From positions 1-41,554 of the forward strand of contig CAXKVV010000521.1 in NCBI GenBank assembly GCA_964058805.1: 41,554 nt of DNA, in the 5' to 3' direction. The notes under the pieces were generated by a model that did no database searches, was not told the origin of the DNA, and saw only the letters and a list, made by a program, of their open reading frames with translations. This stretch comes from Schoenoplectus triqueter (lineage: Eukaryota > Streptophyta > Magnoliopsida > Poales > Cyperaceae). Every line of letters starts with the position of its first letter. Position 1 is the first letter of the stretch. Below, in pieces: positions 1-13,800 of the stretch. Position numbers and translations under genes: made by a program.

Positions 1-1619
1 AAACGCGACCCGACGCACTCGGCACCGCCGAAAACGAGTCCTGGCGCGCAAAACATGAAAACGCGACCATACGCACTCGGCACCGGAGAAAACGAGTCCG
101 GGCGCGCAAAACGGGAAAACGGGACCCGACGCACTCGGCACCGCCGAAAACGAGTCCGGGCGCGCAAAACGGGAAAACGGGACCCGACGCACTCGGCACC
201 GCCGAAAACGAGTCCTGGCGCGCAAAACATGAAAACGGGACCCGACGCACTCGGCACCGGAGAAAACGTGTCCGGGCGCGCAAAACGTGAAAACGGGACC
301 CGACGCACTCGGCACCGTCGAAAACGAGTCCGGGCGCGCAAAACGTGAAAACGGGACCCGACGCACCCGGCACCGCCAAAAACGAGTAAGGGCGCGCAAA
401 ACGTGAAAACGGGACCCGAACAACTCCGCTCCGTCGAAAACGAGTCCGGGGGCGCAAAACGTGAAAACAAGATCCGACGCACCCGCCACCGCCGAAAAAC
501 GAGACCGGGCGCGTAAAACGTGAAAACGGGATCCGACGCACCCGGGACCGCCGAAAACGAGTCCTGGCGCGCAAAACATGAAAACGCGACCATACGCACT
601 CGGCACCGGAGAAAACGAGTCCGTGCGCGCAAAACGTGAAAACGGCACCCGAGGCACTACGCCCCGCCGAAAACGAGTCCGGGAGCGCAAAACGTGAAAA
701 CGGCACCCGACGCACTCGGCACCGCCGAAAATGAGTTCGGGCGCGCAAAACGTGAAAACTGGACCCGACGCACTCGGCACCGTCGAAAACGAGTCCTAGC
801 GCAAAACGTGAAAACGGGACCCGACGCACTCGGCACCGGAGAAAACGTGTCCGGGCGCGCAAAACGTGAAAACGGGACCCGAACCACTCCGCTCCGCCGA
901 AAACGAGTCCGGGGGCGCAAAACGTGAAAACAGGATCCGACGCACTCGGCACCGCCGAAAACGAGTCCGGGAGCGCAAAACGTGAAAACGGGACTCGAGC
1001 ACCGGGCACCGCCGAAAACGAGTATGGGCGCGCAAAACGTGAAAACGGGACCCGACGCACCCGGCACCGCCTAAAACGAGTCCGTGAACGCAAACGTGAA
1101 AACGGGACCCGACGCACTCGGTACCGCCGAAAACGAGTCCGGGCGCGCAAAACGTGAAAACGGGACCCGACGCACTCGCCACCGCCGAAAACGAGTTCGG
1201 GCGCGCAAAACGTGAAAACGGGACCCGACGCATTCAGCACCGCCGAAAACGAGTCCGGGCGCTCAACACATGAAAATGCGACACGACGCACTCGGGACCG
1301 CCGAAAAACGAGTCACGGCGCGCAAAACGTGAAATCGGGACCCGAATCTCTCGACACCGCCGAAAACTAGTCTGGCGTGCAAAATGTGAAAACGGGACCC
1401 TACGCACTCGGCACCGCCGAAAACGAGTCCGGGCACGCAAAACGTGAAAACGGGAACCGACGCACCCCGCACCGCCGAAAACAAGTCCGGGAGGGCAAAA
1501 CGTGAAAACGGGACACGAAGCACTCGCCACCGCCGAAAAAGAGTCCGGGCGCGCAAAACGTGAAAACAGGACCCGACGCACTCTGCACCGCCGAAAACGA
1601 GTCCGGGCGCGCAAAACGT

Positions 1620-4600
1620 GAAAACGGGACCCGACGCACTCGGCACCGCCGAAAACGAGTCCGGGCGCGCAAAACGTGAAAACGGGACCCGAACCACTCC
1701 GCTCGGCCGAAAACGAGTCCGATGGCGCAAAACGTGAAAACAGGATCCGACGAACCCGGCACCGCCGAAAAACGACTCCGGGCGCGCAAAACGTGAAAAC
1801 GGGACCCGACGCACCCGGCACCGCCGAAAACGAGTCCGTGAGCGCAAAACGTGAAAACGGGACCCGACGCACTCGGCACCGCCAAAAACGAGTCCGGGAG
1901 CGCAAAACGTGAAAACGGGACTCGACGCACTGGGCACCGCCGAATACGAGTCCGGGCGCGCAAATCCTGAAAACAGGACCCGACGCACTCCGCACCGCCG
2001 AAAACGAATCCGGGCGCGCAAAATGTGAAAACGGGACCCGACGCACTCGGCACCGCCGAAAACGAGTCAGAGCGCGCAAAACGTGAAAACGGGACCCGAC
2101 GCACACCGCACCGCCGGAAATGAGTCCGTGAGCGCAAAACTTGAAAACGGGACCAGACTCCCATGGGACCTCCGAAAACGAGTCCGGGCGCGCAAAACGT
2201 GAAAACGGGACCCGAAGCACCCGACACCGCCGAAAACGAGTCCGGGCGCGCAAAACGTGAAAACGCGACCCGACGCACTCGGCACCGGAGAAAACGAGTC
2301 CGGGCGCGCAAAACGTGAAAACGGGACCCGACGCACTCGGCAACGCCGAAAACGAGTCCTGGCGCGCAAAACGTGAAAACGGGACCCTACACACTCGGCA
2401 CCGGAGAAAACGTGTCCGGGCGCGCAAAACGTGAAAATGGGACCCGACGCACTCGGCACCGTCGAAAACGAGTCCGGGCGCGCAAAGCGTGAAAATGGGA
2501 CCCGACGCACCCGGCACCGCCGAAAACGAGTACGGGCGCGCAAAACGTGAAAACGGGACCCGAACCACTCCGCTCCGCCGAAAACGAGTCCGGGGGCGCA
2601 AAACGAGAAAACAGGATCCGACGCACCCGTCACCGGCGAAAAAAGAGACCGGGCGCGCAAAACGTGAAAACGGGACCCGACGCACCCGGCACCGCCGAAA
2701 ACGAGTCCGGGCGCGCAACACATGAAAATGGGACACGACGCACGCGGGACCGCCGAAAAACGAGTCACGGCGCGCAAAACGTGAAATCGGGACCCGAATC
2801 TCTCGATACCGCCGAAAACTAGTCTGGCGTGCAAAATGTGAAAATGGGACCCTACGCACTCGGCACCGCCGAAAACGAGTCCGGGCACGCAAAACGTGAA
2901 AACGGGAACCGACGTACCCCGCACCGCCGAAAACGAGTCCGGGAGGGCAAAACGTGAAAACGGGACACGAAGCACTCGCCACCGCTGAAAAAGAGTTCGG
3001 GCGCGCAAAACGTGAAAACAGGACCCGACGCACGCGGCACCGTCGAAAACGAGCCCGGGCGCACAAAACGTGAAAACGGGACCCGACCCACTCCGCACCG
3101 CCGAAAACGAGTCCGGGCGCGCAAAACGTGAAAACGGCACCCGACGCACCCGGCACCGCCGAAAAACGAGTTCGGGCGCGCAAAACGTGAAAACGGGACC
3201 CGACGCACCCGCCACCTCCGAAAAAGAGTCCGGGCGCGCAAAACGTGAAAACGGGACCCGACGCACTCGGCACCGTCGAAAACGAGCCCGAGCGCGCAAA
3301 ACGTGAAAACGGGACCCGACCCACTCCGCACCGCCGAAAATGAGTCCGGGCGCGCAAAACGTGAAAACGGCACCCGACGCTCCCGGCACCGCCGAAAACG
3401 AGTCCGGGCGCGCAAAACGTTAAAACGGGACCCGACGCACCCGGCACCGCCGAAAACGAGTCCGGGCGCGTAAAACGTAAAAACGGGACGCGACGCACTC
3501 GGCACCGCCGAAAACGAGTCCGGGCGCGCAAAACGTGAAAACGAGACCCGACGCACCCGGCACCGCCGAAAACGAGTACGGGCACGCAAAACGTGAAAAC
3601 GGGACCCGAACCACTCCGCTCCGCCGAAAACGAGTCCGGGGGCGCAAAATGTGAAAACAGGATCCGACGCACTCGGCACCGCCGAAAAACGAGTCCGGGC
3701 GCGTAAAACGTGAAAACGGGACCCGACGCACCCGGCACCGCCGAAAACGAGTCCGTGAGCGCAAAACGTGAAAACGGGACCCGACGCACTCGGCACCGCC
3801 GAAAACGAGTCTGGGCGCGTACAACGTAAAAACGGGACGCGACGCACCCGGCACCGCCGAAAATGAGTCCGGGCGCGCAAAACGTGAAAACGGGACGCGA
3901 CGCACAGGGCACCGCCGAATACGAGTCCGGGCGCGCAAATCGTGACAACAAGACCCGACGCACTCCGCACCGCCGCAAACGAGTCCGGGTGCGCAAAACG
4001 TGAAAACGGGACCCGACGCACTCTGCACCGCCGAAAACGAGTCCGGAAGCGCAAAACGTGAAAACGGGACCCGACGCACCCGGCACCGCCGAAAACGAGT
4101 ACGGGCACGCAAAACGTGAAAACGGGACCCGAACCACTCTTCTCCGGCGAAAACGAGTCCGGGGGCGCAAAATGTGAAAACAGGATCCGACGCACTCGGC
4201 ACTGCCGAAAATCGAGTCCGGGCGCGTAAAACGTGAAAACGGGACCCGACGCACCCGGCACCGCCGAAAACGAGTCCGTGAGCGCAAAACGTGAAAACGG
4301 GACCCGACGCACTCGGCACCGCCGAAAACGAGTCCGGGCGCGCAAAACGTGAAAACGGGACCCGACGCACCCGGCACCGCCGAAAACGAGTCCGGGCGCG
4401 CAAAACGTGAAAACGGGACCCGAACCACTCCGCTCCGCCGAAAACGAGTCCGGGCGCGCAAAACGTGAAAACGGGACCCGAACAACTCCGCTCCGCCGAA
4501 AACGAGTCCGGTGGCGCAAAACGTGAAAACAGGATCCGGCGAACCCGGCACCGCCGAAAAACGACTCCGGCCGCGCAAAACGTGAAAACGGGACCCGACG

Positions 4601-6900
4601 CACCCGGCACCGCCGAAAACGAGTCCGTGAGCGCAAAACGTGAAAACGGGACTCGACGCACTGGGCACCGCCGAATACGAGTCCGGGCGCGCAAATCCTG
4701 AAAACAGGACCCGACGCACTCCGCACAGCCGAAAACGAATCCGGGCGCGCAAAATGTGAAAACGGGACCCGACGCACTCGGCACCGCCGAAAACGAGTCA
4801 GGGCGCGCAAAATGTGAAAACGGGACCCGACGCACACCGCACCGCCGGAAATGAGTCCGTGAGCGCAAAACTTGAAAACGGGACCAGACTCCCATGGGAC
4901 CTCCGAAAACGAGTCCGGGCGCGCAAAACGTGAAAACGGGACCCGAAGCACCCGACACCGCCGAAAACGAGTCCGGGCGCGCAAAACGTGAAAACGCGAC
5001 CCGACGCACTCGGCACCGGAGAAAACGAGTCCGGGCGCGCAAAACGTGAAAACGGGACCCGACGTACTCGGCACCGCCGAAAACGAGTCCTGGCGCGCAA
5101 AACGTGAAAACGGGACCCTACACACTCGGCACCGGAGAAAACGTGTCCGGTTGCGCAAAACGTGAAAATGGGACCCGACGCACTCGGCACCGTCGAAAAC
5201 GAGTCCGGGTGCGCAAAACGTGAAAACGGGACCCGACGCACCCGGCACCGCCGAAAACGAGTACGGGCGCGCAAAACGTGAAATCGGGACCCGAACCACT
5301 CAGCTCCGCCGAAAACGAGTCCGGGGGCGCAAAACGAGAAAACAGGATCCGACGCACCCGTCACCGCCGAAAAAAGAGACCGGGCGCGCAAAACGTGAAA
5401 ACGGGACCCGACGCACCCGGCACCGCCGAAAACGAGTCAGGGCGCGCAACACATGAAAATGGGACACGACGCACTCGGGACCGCCGAAAAACGAGTCACG
5501 GCGCGCAAAACGTGAAATCGGGACCCGAATCTCTCGATACCGCCGAAAACTAGTCTGGCGTGCAAAATGTGAAAATGGGACCCTACGCACTCGGCACCGC
5601 CGAAAACGAGTCCGGGCACGCAAAACGTGAAAACGGGAACCGACGCACCCCGCACCGCCGAAAACGAGTCCGGGAGGGCAAAACTTGAAAACGGGACACG
5701 AAGCACTCGCCACCGCTGAAAAAGAGTTCGGGCGCGCAAAACGTGAAAACAGGACCCGACGCACGCGGCACCGTCGAAAACGAGCCCGGGCGCACAAAAC
5801 GTGAAAACGGGACCCGACACACTCCGCACCGCCGAAAACGAGTCCGGGCGCGCAAAACGTGAAAACGGCACCCGACGCACCCGGCACCGCCGAAAAATGA
5901 GTTCGGGCGCGCAAAACGTGAAAACGGGACCCGACGTACCCGCCACCGCCGAAAAAGAGTCCGGGCGCGCAAAACGTGAAAACGGGACCCGACGCACTCG
6001 GCACCGTCGAAAACGAGCCCGAGCGCACAAAACGTGAAAACGGGACCCGACCCACTCCGCACCGCCGAAAATGAGTCCGGGCGCGCAAAACGTGAAAACG
6101 GCACCCAGCGCTCCCGGCACCGCCAAAACCGAGTCCGGGCGCGCAAAACGTTAAAACGGGACCCGACGCACCCGGCACCGCCGAAAACGAGTCCGGGCGC
6201 GTAAAACGTAAAAACGGGACGCGACGCACTCTGCACCGCCGAAAACGAGTCCGGGCGCGCAAAACGTGAAAACGGGACCCGACGCACCCGGCACCGCCGA
6301 AAACGAGTACGGGCACGCAAAACGTGAAAACGGGACCCGAACCACTCCGCTCCGCCGAAAACGAGTCCGGGGGCGCAAAATGTGAAAACAGGATCCGACG
6401 CACTCGGCACCGCAGAAAAACGAGTCCGGGCGCGTAAAACGTGAAAACGGGACCCGACGCACCCGGCACCGCCGAAAACGAGTCCGTGAGCGCAAAACGT
6501 GAAAACGGGACCCGACGCACTCGGCACCGCCGAAAACGAGTCCGGGCGCGCAAAACGTGAAAACGGGACCCGACGCACCCGGCACCGCCGAAAACGAGTC
6601 CGGGCGCGCAAAACGTGAAAACGGGACCCGAACCACTCCGCTCCGCCGAAAACGAGTCCGGGCGCGCAAAACGTGAAAACGGGACCCGAACCTCTCCGCT
6701 CCGCCGAAAACGAGTCCGGTCGCGCAAAACGTGAAAACAGGATCCGGCGAACCCGGCACCGCCGAAAAACGACTCCGGGCGCGCAAAACGTGAAAACGGG
6801 ACCCGACGCACCCGGCACCGCCGATAACGAGTCCGGGAGGGCAAAACGTGAAAACGGGACACGAAGCACTCGCCACCGCCGAAAAAGAGTCCGGGCGCGC
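1620..6900. repeat. Older higher-order repeat, lag about 2731 bp
   Basis: Marker words recur 2731 bp apart. GACCAGACTCCCATGGGACC is at 2151 and 4882, the TTAAAACGGG variant is at 3420 and 6151, and the GGGCACCGCCGAATACGAG variant near 1930 recurs near 4661. One missing monomer shifts the lag to 2789 near 1676/4465. The lag equals about 47 monomers. Copies differ at several percent of positions, so this is older than the 4760-bp duplication. Ends are approximate because any monomer can align with any other. Confidence 0.8.
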
Positions 6901-9900
6901 AAAACGTGAAAACAGGACCCGACGCACTCAGCACCGTCGAAAACGAGCCCGAGCGCACAAAACGTGAAAACGGGACCCGACCCACTCCGCTCCGCCGAAA
7001 ACGAGTCCGGTGGCGCAAAACGTGAAAACAGGATCCGACGAACCCGGCACCGCCGAAAAACGACTCCGGGCGCGCAAAACGTGAAAACGGGACCCGACGC
7101 ACCCGGCGCCGCCGAAAACGAGTCCGTGAGCGCAAAACGTGAAAACAGGACCCGACGCACTCGGCACCGCCGAAAACGAGTCCGGGAGCGCAAAACGTGA
7201 AAACGGGACTCGACGCACTGGGCACCGCCGAATACGAGTCTGGGCGCGCAAATCGTGAAAACAGGACCCGACGCACTCCGCACCGCCGAAAACGAATCCG
7301 GGCGCGCAAAATGTGAAAACGGGACCCGACGCACTCGGCACCGCCGAAAACGAGTCCGGGCGCGCAAAACGTGAAAACGGGACCCGACGCACACCGCACC
7401 GCCGAAAATGAGTCCGGGAGCGCAAAACGAGTCCGGGGGTGCAAAACGTGAAAACGGGACCCGACGCACTCCGCACCACCGAAAACGAGTCCGGGAGGGC
7501 AAAACGTGAAAACGGGACACGAAGCACTCGCCACCGCCGAAAAAGAGGACGGGCGCGCAATACGTGAAAACAGGACCCGACGCACTCGGCACCGTCGAAA
7601 ACGAGCCCGGGCGCGCAAAACGTGAAAACAGGACCCGACGCACCCGTCACCGCCGAAAACGAGTCCGGGAGGGCAAAACGTGAAAACGGGACACGAAGCA
7701 CTCGCCACCGCCGAAAAAGAGGACGGGCGCGCAATACGTGAAAACAGGACCCGACGCACTCGGCACCGTCGAAAACGAGCCCGGGCGCGCAAAACGTGAA
7801 AACGGGACCCGACGCACCCGTCACCGCCGAAAACGAGTCCGGGCGCGCAAAACGTGAAAACGGGACCCGACGCACTCGGCACCGCCGAACACGAGTCCTG
7901 GCGCGCAAAACATGAAAACGCGACCCGACGCACTCGGCACCGCCGAAAACGAGTCCTGGCGCGCAAAACATGAAAACGCGACCATACGCACTCGGCACCG
8001 GAGAAAACGAGTCCGGGCGCGCAAAACGGGAAAACGGGACCCGACGCACTCGGCACCGCCGAAAACGAGTCCTGGCGCGCAAAACATGAAAACAAGACCT
8101 GACGCACTCGGCACCGGAGAAAACGTGTCCGAGCGCGCAAAACGTGAAAACGGGACCCGACGCACTCGGCACCGTCGAAAACGAGTCCGGGCGCGCAAAA
8201 CGTGAAAACGGGACCCGACGCACCCGGCACCGCCAAAAACGAGTAAGGGCGCGCAAAACGTGAAAACGGGACCCGAACAACTCCGCTCCGTCGAAAATGA
8301 GTCCGGGGGCGCAAAACGTGAAAACAAGATCCGACGCACCCGTCACCGCCGAAAAACGAGACCGGGCGCGTAAAACGTGAAAACGGGACCCGACGCACCC
8401 GGGACCGCCGAAAACGAGTCCGGGCGCGCAAAACGTGAAAACGGGACCTGACGCACTCGGCACCGCCGAAAACGAGTCTTGGCGCGCAAAACTTGAAAAC
8501 GGGACACGACGCACTCGGCACCGCCGAAATCGAGTCCGGGCGCGCAAAACGTGAAAACGGGACCCGACGCATTCAGCACCGCCGAAAACGAGTCCGGGCG
8601 CGCAACACATGAAAATGGGACACGACGCACTCGGGACCGTCGAAAAACGAGTCACAGCGCGCAAAACGTGAAATCGGGACCCGAATCTCTCGACACCGCC
8701 GAAAACTAGTCTGGCGTGCAAAATGTGAAAACGGGACCCTACGCACTCGGCACCGCCGAAAACGAGTCCGGGCACGCAAAACATGAAAACGGGAACCGAC
8801 GCACCCCGCACCGCCGATAACGAGTCCGGGAGGGCAAAACGTGAAAACGGGACACGAAGCACTCGCCACCGCCGAAAAAGAGTCCGGGCGCGCAAAACGT
8901 GAAAACAGGACCCGACGCACTCAGCACCGTCGAAAACGAGCCCGAGCGCACAAAACGTGAAAACGGGACCCGACCCACTCCGCTCCGCCGAAAACGAGTC
9001 CGGTGGCGCAAAACGTGAAAACAGGATCCGACGAACCCGGCACCGCCGAAAAACGACTCCGGGCGCGCAAAACGTGAAAACGGGACCCGACGCACCCGGC
9101 GCCGCCGAAAACGAGTCCGTGAGCGCAAAACGTGAAAACAGGACCCGACGCACTCGGCACCGCCGAAAATGAGTCCGGGAGCGCAAAACGTGAAAACGGG
9201 ACTTGACGCACTGGGCACCGCCGAATATGAGTCCGGGCGCGCAAAATGTGAAAACGGGACCCGACGCACTCGGCACCGGAGAAAACGAGTCCGGGAGCGC
9301 AAAACGTGAAAACGGGACCCGACGTACTCCGCTCCGCCGAAAACGAGTCCGGGGGCGGAAAACGTGAAAACAGGATCCGACGCACCCGGCACCGCCGAAA
9401 AATGTGTCCGGGCGCGCAAAACGTGAAAACGGGACCCGACGCACCCGGCACCGCCGAAAACGTGAAAACAGGACCCGACGCACTTGGCACCGTCGAAAAC
9501 GAGCCCGGGCGCACAAAACTTGAAAACGGAACCCGACCCACTCCGCACCGCCGAAAACGAGTCCGGGCGCGTAAAACGTGAAAACGGCACCCGACGCACT
9601 CGGCACCGCCGAAAACGAGTCCGTGAGCGCAAAATGTGAAAACGGGACCCGACTCACTCGGCACCGCCGAAAACGAGTTCGACAGCGCAAAACGTGAAAA
9701 CAGGACTCGAGCACCGGGCACCGCCGAAAACGAGCCCGTGCGCGCAAAACGTGAAAACGGGACCCGACGCGCCCGGCACCGCCGAAAACGAGTCCGTGAG
9801 CGCAAAATGTGAAAACGGGACCCGACGCACGCGGCACCGCCGAAAACGAGTCCGGGCGCGCAAAACGTGAAAACGGGGCCCGACGTACTCCGCACCGCCG

Positions 9901-10890
9901 AAAACGAGTCCGGGAGCGCAAAACGTGAAAACGGGACCCGACGCACTCCGCTCCGCCGAAAACGAGTCCGGGGGCGGAAAACGTCAAAACAGGATCCGAC
10001 GCACCTGGCACCGCCGAAAAATGTGTCCGGGCGCGCAAAACGTGAAAACGGGACCCGACGCACTAGGCACCGCCGAAAATGAGTCCTAGCGCAAAACGTG
10101 AAAACAGGACCCGACGCACTCGGCACCGTCGAAAACGAGCCCGTGCGCGCAAAACGTGAAAACGGGACCCGACCCACTCCGCACCGTCGAAAACGAGTCC
10201 GGGCGCGCAAAACGTGAAAACGGCACCCGACGCACTCGGCACCGGAGAAAACGTATCCGGGCGCGCAAAACGTGAAAATGGGACCTGACACACCCGGCAC
10301 CGCCGAAAACGAGTCCGGGGGCGCGAAACGTGAAAACGGGACCCGAACCACTCCACTCCCACGAAAACGAGTCCGGGCGCGCAAAACGTGAAAACGGGAC
10401 CCGACGCACTCCGCACCGCCGAAAATGAGTCCGGACGCGCAAAACGTAATAGCGGGACCCGACGTACTCCGCTCCGCCGAAAACGAGTCCGGGGGCGGAA
10501 AACGTGAAAACAGGATCCGACGCACCCGGCACCGCCGAAAAATGTGTCCGGGCGCGCAAAACGAGAAAACGGGACCCCACGCACTCGGCACCCCCGAAAA
10601 CGAGTTTGACAGCGCAAAACGTGAAAACGGGACTCGAGCACCGGGCACCGTCGAAAACGAGTCCGGGCGCGCAAAACGTGAAAACGGGACCAGACGCGCC
10701 CGGCACCGCCGAAAACGCGTCCGTGAGCGCAAAATGTGAAAACGGGACCCGACGAACGCGGCACCGCCGAAAACGAGTCCGGGCGCGCAAAACGTGAAAA
10801 CGGGGCCCGACGCACTCCGCACCGCCGAAAATGAGTCCGGACGCGCAAAACGTAAAAGCGGGACTCGAACCACTCCGCACCGCCGAAAAC
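6131..10890. repeat. 4760-bp segmental duplication, copy 1
   Basis: This block of about 82 monomers is followed directly by a second copy at a constant offset of 4760 bp. Every stretch compared by eye was identical, including rare private variants such as AAAACGTAATAGCGGG (10441 and 15201) and the truncated monomer junction near 7425 and 12185. On the left, similarity breaks at about 6130 (CGCCAAAACC against CGCCGAAAAC at 10881-10890). The two copies abut with no gap, as expected from unequal crossing-over. An assembly duplication is the alternative. Confidence 0.92.
7499..7846. repeat. 174-bp trimer repeated in tandem
   Basis: Three consecutive monomers are repeated immediately at a lag of 174 bp (3 x 58). 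GGGACACGAAGCACTCGCC starts at 7514 and again at 7688, each time followed by the rare AAAAGAGGACGGG and CAATACGTG variants. The same pair is found 4760 bp later inside copy 2 of the large duplication (from about 12259). Confidence 0.85.
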
Positions 10891-13800
10891 GAGTCCGGGC
10901 GCGCAAAACGTTAAAACGGGACCCGACGCACCCGGCACCGCCGAAAACGAGTCCGGGCGCGTAAAACGTAAAAACGGGACGCGACGCACTCTGCACCGCC
11001 GAAAACGAGTCCGGGCGCGCAAAACGTGAAAACGGGACCCGACGCACCCGGCACCGCCGAAAACGAGTACGGGCACGCAAAACGTGAAAACGGGACCCGA
11101 ACCACTCCGCTCCGCCGAAAACGAGTCCGGGGGCGCAAAATGTGAAAACAGGATCCGACGCACTCGGCACCGCAGAAAAACGAGTCCGGGCGCGTAAAAC
11201 GTGAAAACGGGACCCGACGCACCCGGCACCGCCGAAAACGAGTCCGTGAGCGCAAAACGTGAAAACGGGACCCGACGCACTCGGCACCGCCGAAAACGAG
11301 TCCGGGCGCGCAAAACGTGAAAACGGGACCCGACGCACCCGGCACCGCCGAAAACGAGTCCGGGCGCGCAAAACGTGAAAACGGGACCCGAACCACTCCG
11401 CTCCGCCGAAAACGAGTCCGGGCGCGCAAAACGTGAAAACGGGACCCGAACCTCTCCGCTCCGCCGAAAACGAGTCCGGTCGCGCAAAACGTGAAAACAG
11501 GATCCGGCGAACCCGGCACCGCCGAAAAACGACTCCGGGCGCGCAAAACGTGAAAACGGGACCCGACGCACCCGGCACCGCCGATAACGAGTCCGGGAGG
11601 GCAAAACGTGAAAACGGGACACGAAGCACTCGCCACCGCCGAAAAAGAGTCCGGGCGCGCAAAACGTGAAAACAGGACCCGACGCACTCAGCACCGTCGA
11701 AAACGAGCCCGAGCGCACAAAACGTGAAAACGGGACCCGACCCACTCCGCTCCGCCGAAAACGAGTCCGGTGGCGCAAAACGTGAAAACAGGATCCGACG
11801 AACCCGGCACCGCCGAAAAACGACTCCGGGCGCGCAAAACGTGAAAACGGGACCCGACGCACCCGGCGCCGCCGAAAACGAGTCCGTGAGCGCAAAACGT
11901 GAAAACAGGACCCGACGCACTCGGCACCGCCGAAAACGAGTCCGGGAGCGCAAAACGTGAAAACGGGACTCGACGCACTGGGCACCGCCGAATACGAGTC
12001 TGGGCGCGCAAATCGTGAAAACAGGACCCGACGCACTCCGCACCGCCGAAAACGAATCCGGGCGCGCAAAATGTGAAAACGGGACCCGACGCACTCGGCA
12101 CCGCCGAAAACGAGTCCGGGCGCGCAAAACGTGAAAACGGGACCCGACGCACACCGCACCGCCGAAAATGAGTCCGGGAGCGCAAAACGAGTCCGGGGGT
12201 GCAAAACGTGAAAACGGGACCCGACGCACTCCGCACCACCGAAAACGAGTCCGGGAGGGCAAAACGTGAAAACGGGACACGAAGCACTCGCCACCGCCGA
12301 AAAAGAGGACGGGCGCGCAATACGTGAAAACAGGACCCGACGCACTCGGCACCGTCGAAAACGAGCCCGGGCGCGCAAAACGTGAAAACAGGACCCGACG
12401 CACCCGTCACCGCCGAAAACGAGTCCGGGAGGGCAAAACGTGAAAACGGGACACGAAGCACTCGCCACCGCCGAAAAAGAGGACGGGCGCGCAATACGTG
12501 AAAACAGGACCCGACGCACTCGGCACCGTCGAAAACGAGCCCGGGCGCGCAAAACGTGAAAACGGGACCCGACGCACCCGTCACCGCCGAAAACGAGTCC
12601 GGGCGCGCAAAACGTGAAAACGGGACCCGACGCACTCGGCACCGCCGAACACGAGTCCTGGCGCGCAAAACATGAAAACGCGACCCGACGCACTCGGCAC
12701 CGCCGAAAACGAGTCCTGGCGCGCAAAACATGAAAACGCGACCATACGCACTCGGCACCGGAGAAAACGAGTCCGGGCGCGCAAAACGGGAAAACGGGAC
12801 CCGACGCACTCGGCACCGCCGAAAACGAGTCCTGGCGCGCAAAACATGAAAACAAGACCTGACGCACTCGGCACCGGAGAAAACGTGTCCGAGCGCGCAA
12901 AACGTGAAAACGGGACCCGACGCACTCGGCACCGTCGAAAACGAGTCCGGGCGCGCAAAACGTGAAAACGGGACCCGACGCACCCGGCACCGCCAAAAAC
13001 GAGTAAGGGCGCGCAAAACGTGAAAACGGGACCCGAACAACTCCGCTCCGTCGAAAATGAGTCCGGGGGCGCAAAACGTGAAAACAAGATCCGACGCACC
13101 CGTCACCGCCGAAAAACGAGACCGGGCGCGTAAAACGTGAAAACGGGACCCGACGCACCCGGGACCGCCGAAAACGAGTCCGGGCGCGCAAAACGTGAAA
13201 ACGGGACCTGACGCACTCGGCACCGCCGAAAACGAGTCTTGGCGCGCAAAACTTGAAAACGGGACACGACGCACTCGGCACCGCCGAAATCGAGTCCGGG
13301 CGCGCAAAACGTGAAAACGGGACCCGACGCATTCAGCACCGCCGAAAACGAGTCCGGGCGCGCAACACATGAAAATGGGACACGACGCACTCGGGACCGT
13401 CGAAAAACGAGTCACAGCGCGCAAAACGTGAAATCGGGACCCGAATCTCTCGACACCGCCGAAAACTAGTCTGGCGTGCAAAATGTGAAAACGGGACCCT
13501 ACGCACTCGGCACCGCCGAAAACGAGTCCGGGCACGCAAAACATGAAAACGGGAACCGACGCACCCCGCACCGCCGATAACGAGTCCGGGAGGGCAAAAC
13601 GTGAAAACGGGACACGAAGCACTCGCCACCGCCGAAAAAGAGTCCGGGCGCGCAAAACGTGAAAACAGGACCCGACGCACTCAGCACCGTCGAAAACGAG
13701 CCCGAGCGCACAAAACGTGAAAACGGGACCCGACCCACTCCGCTCCGCCGAAAACGAGTCCGGTGGCGCAAAACGTGAAAACAGGATCCGACGAACCCGG

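Noticed and set aside
55..348. Plus-strand open frames of 70-100 codons repeated many times in the satellite
   Set aside because: They start at the recurrent ATGAAAAC variant or AAAATG and end at the TGA in CGTGAAAAC a few monomers later; pure repeat by-products.
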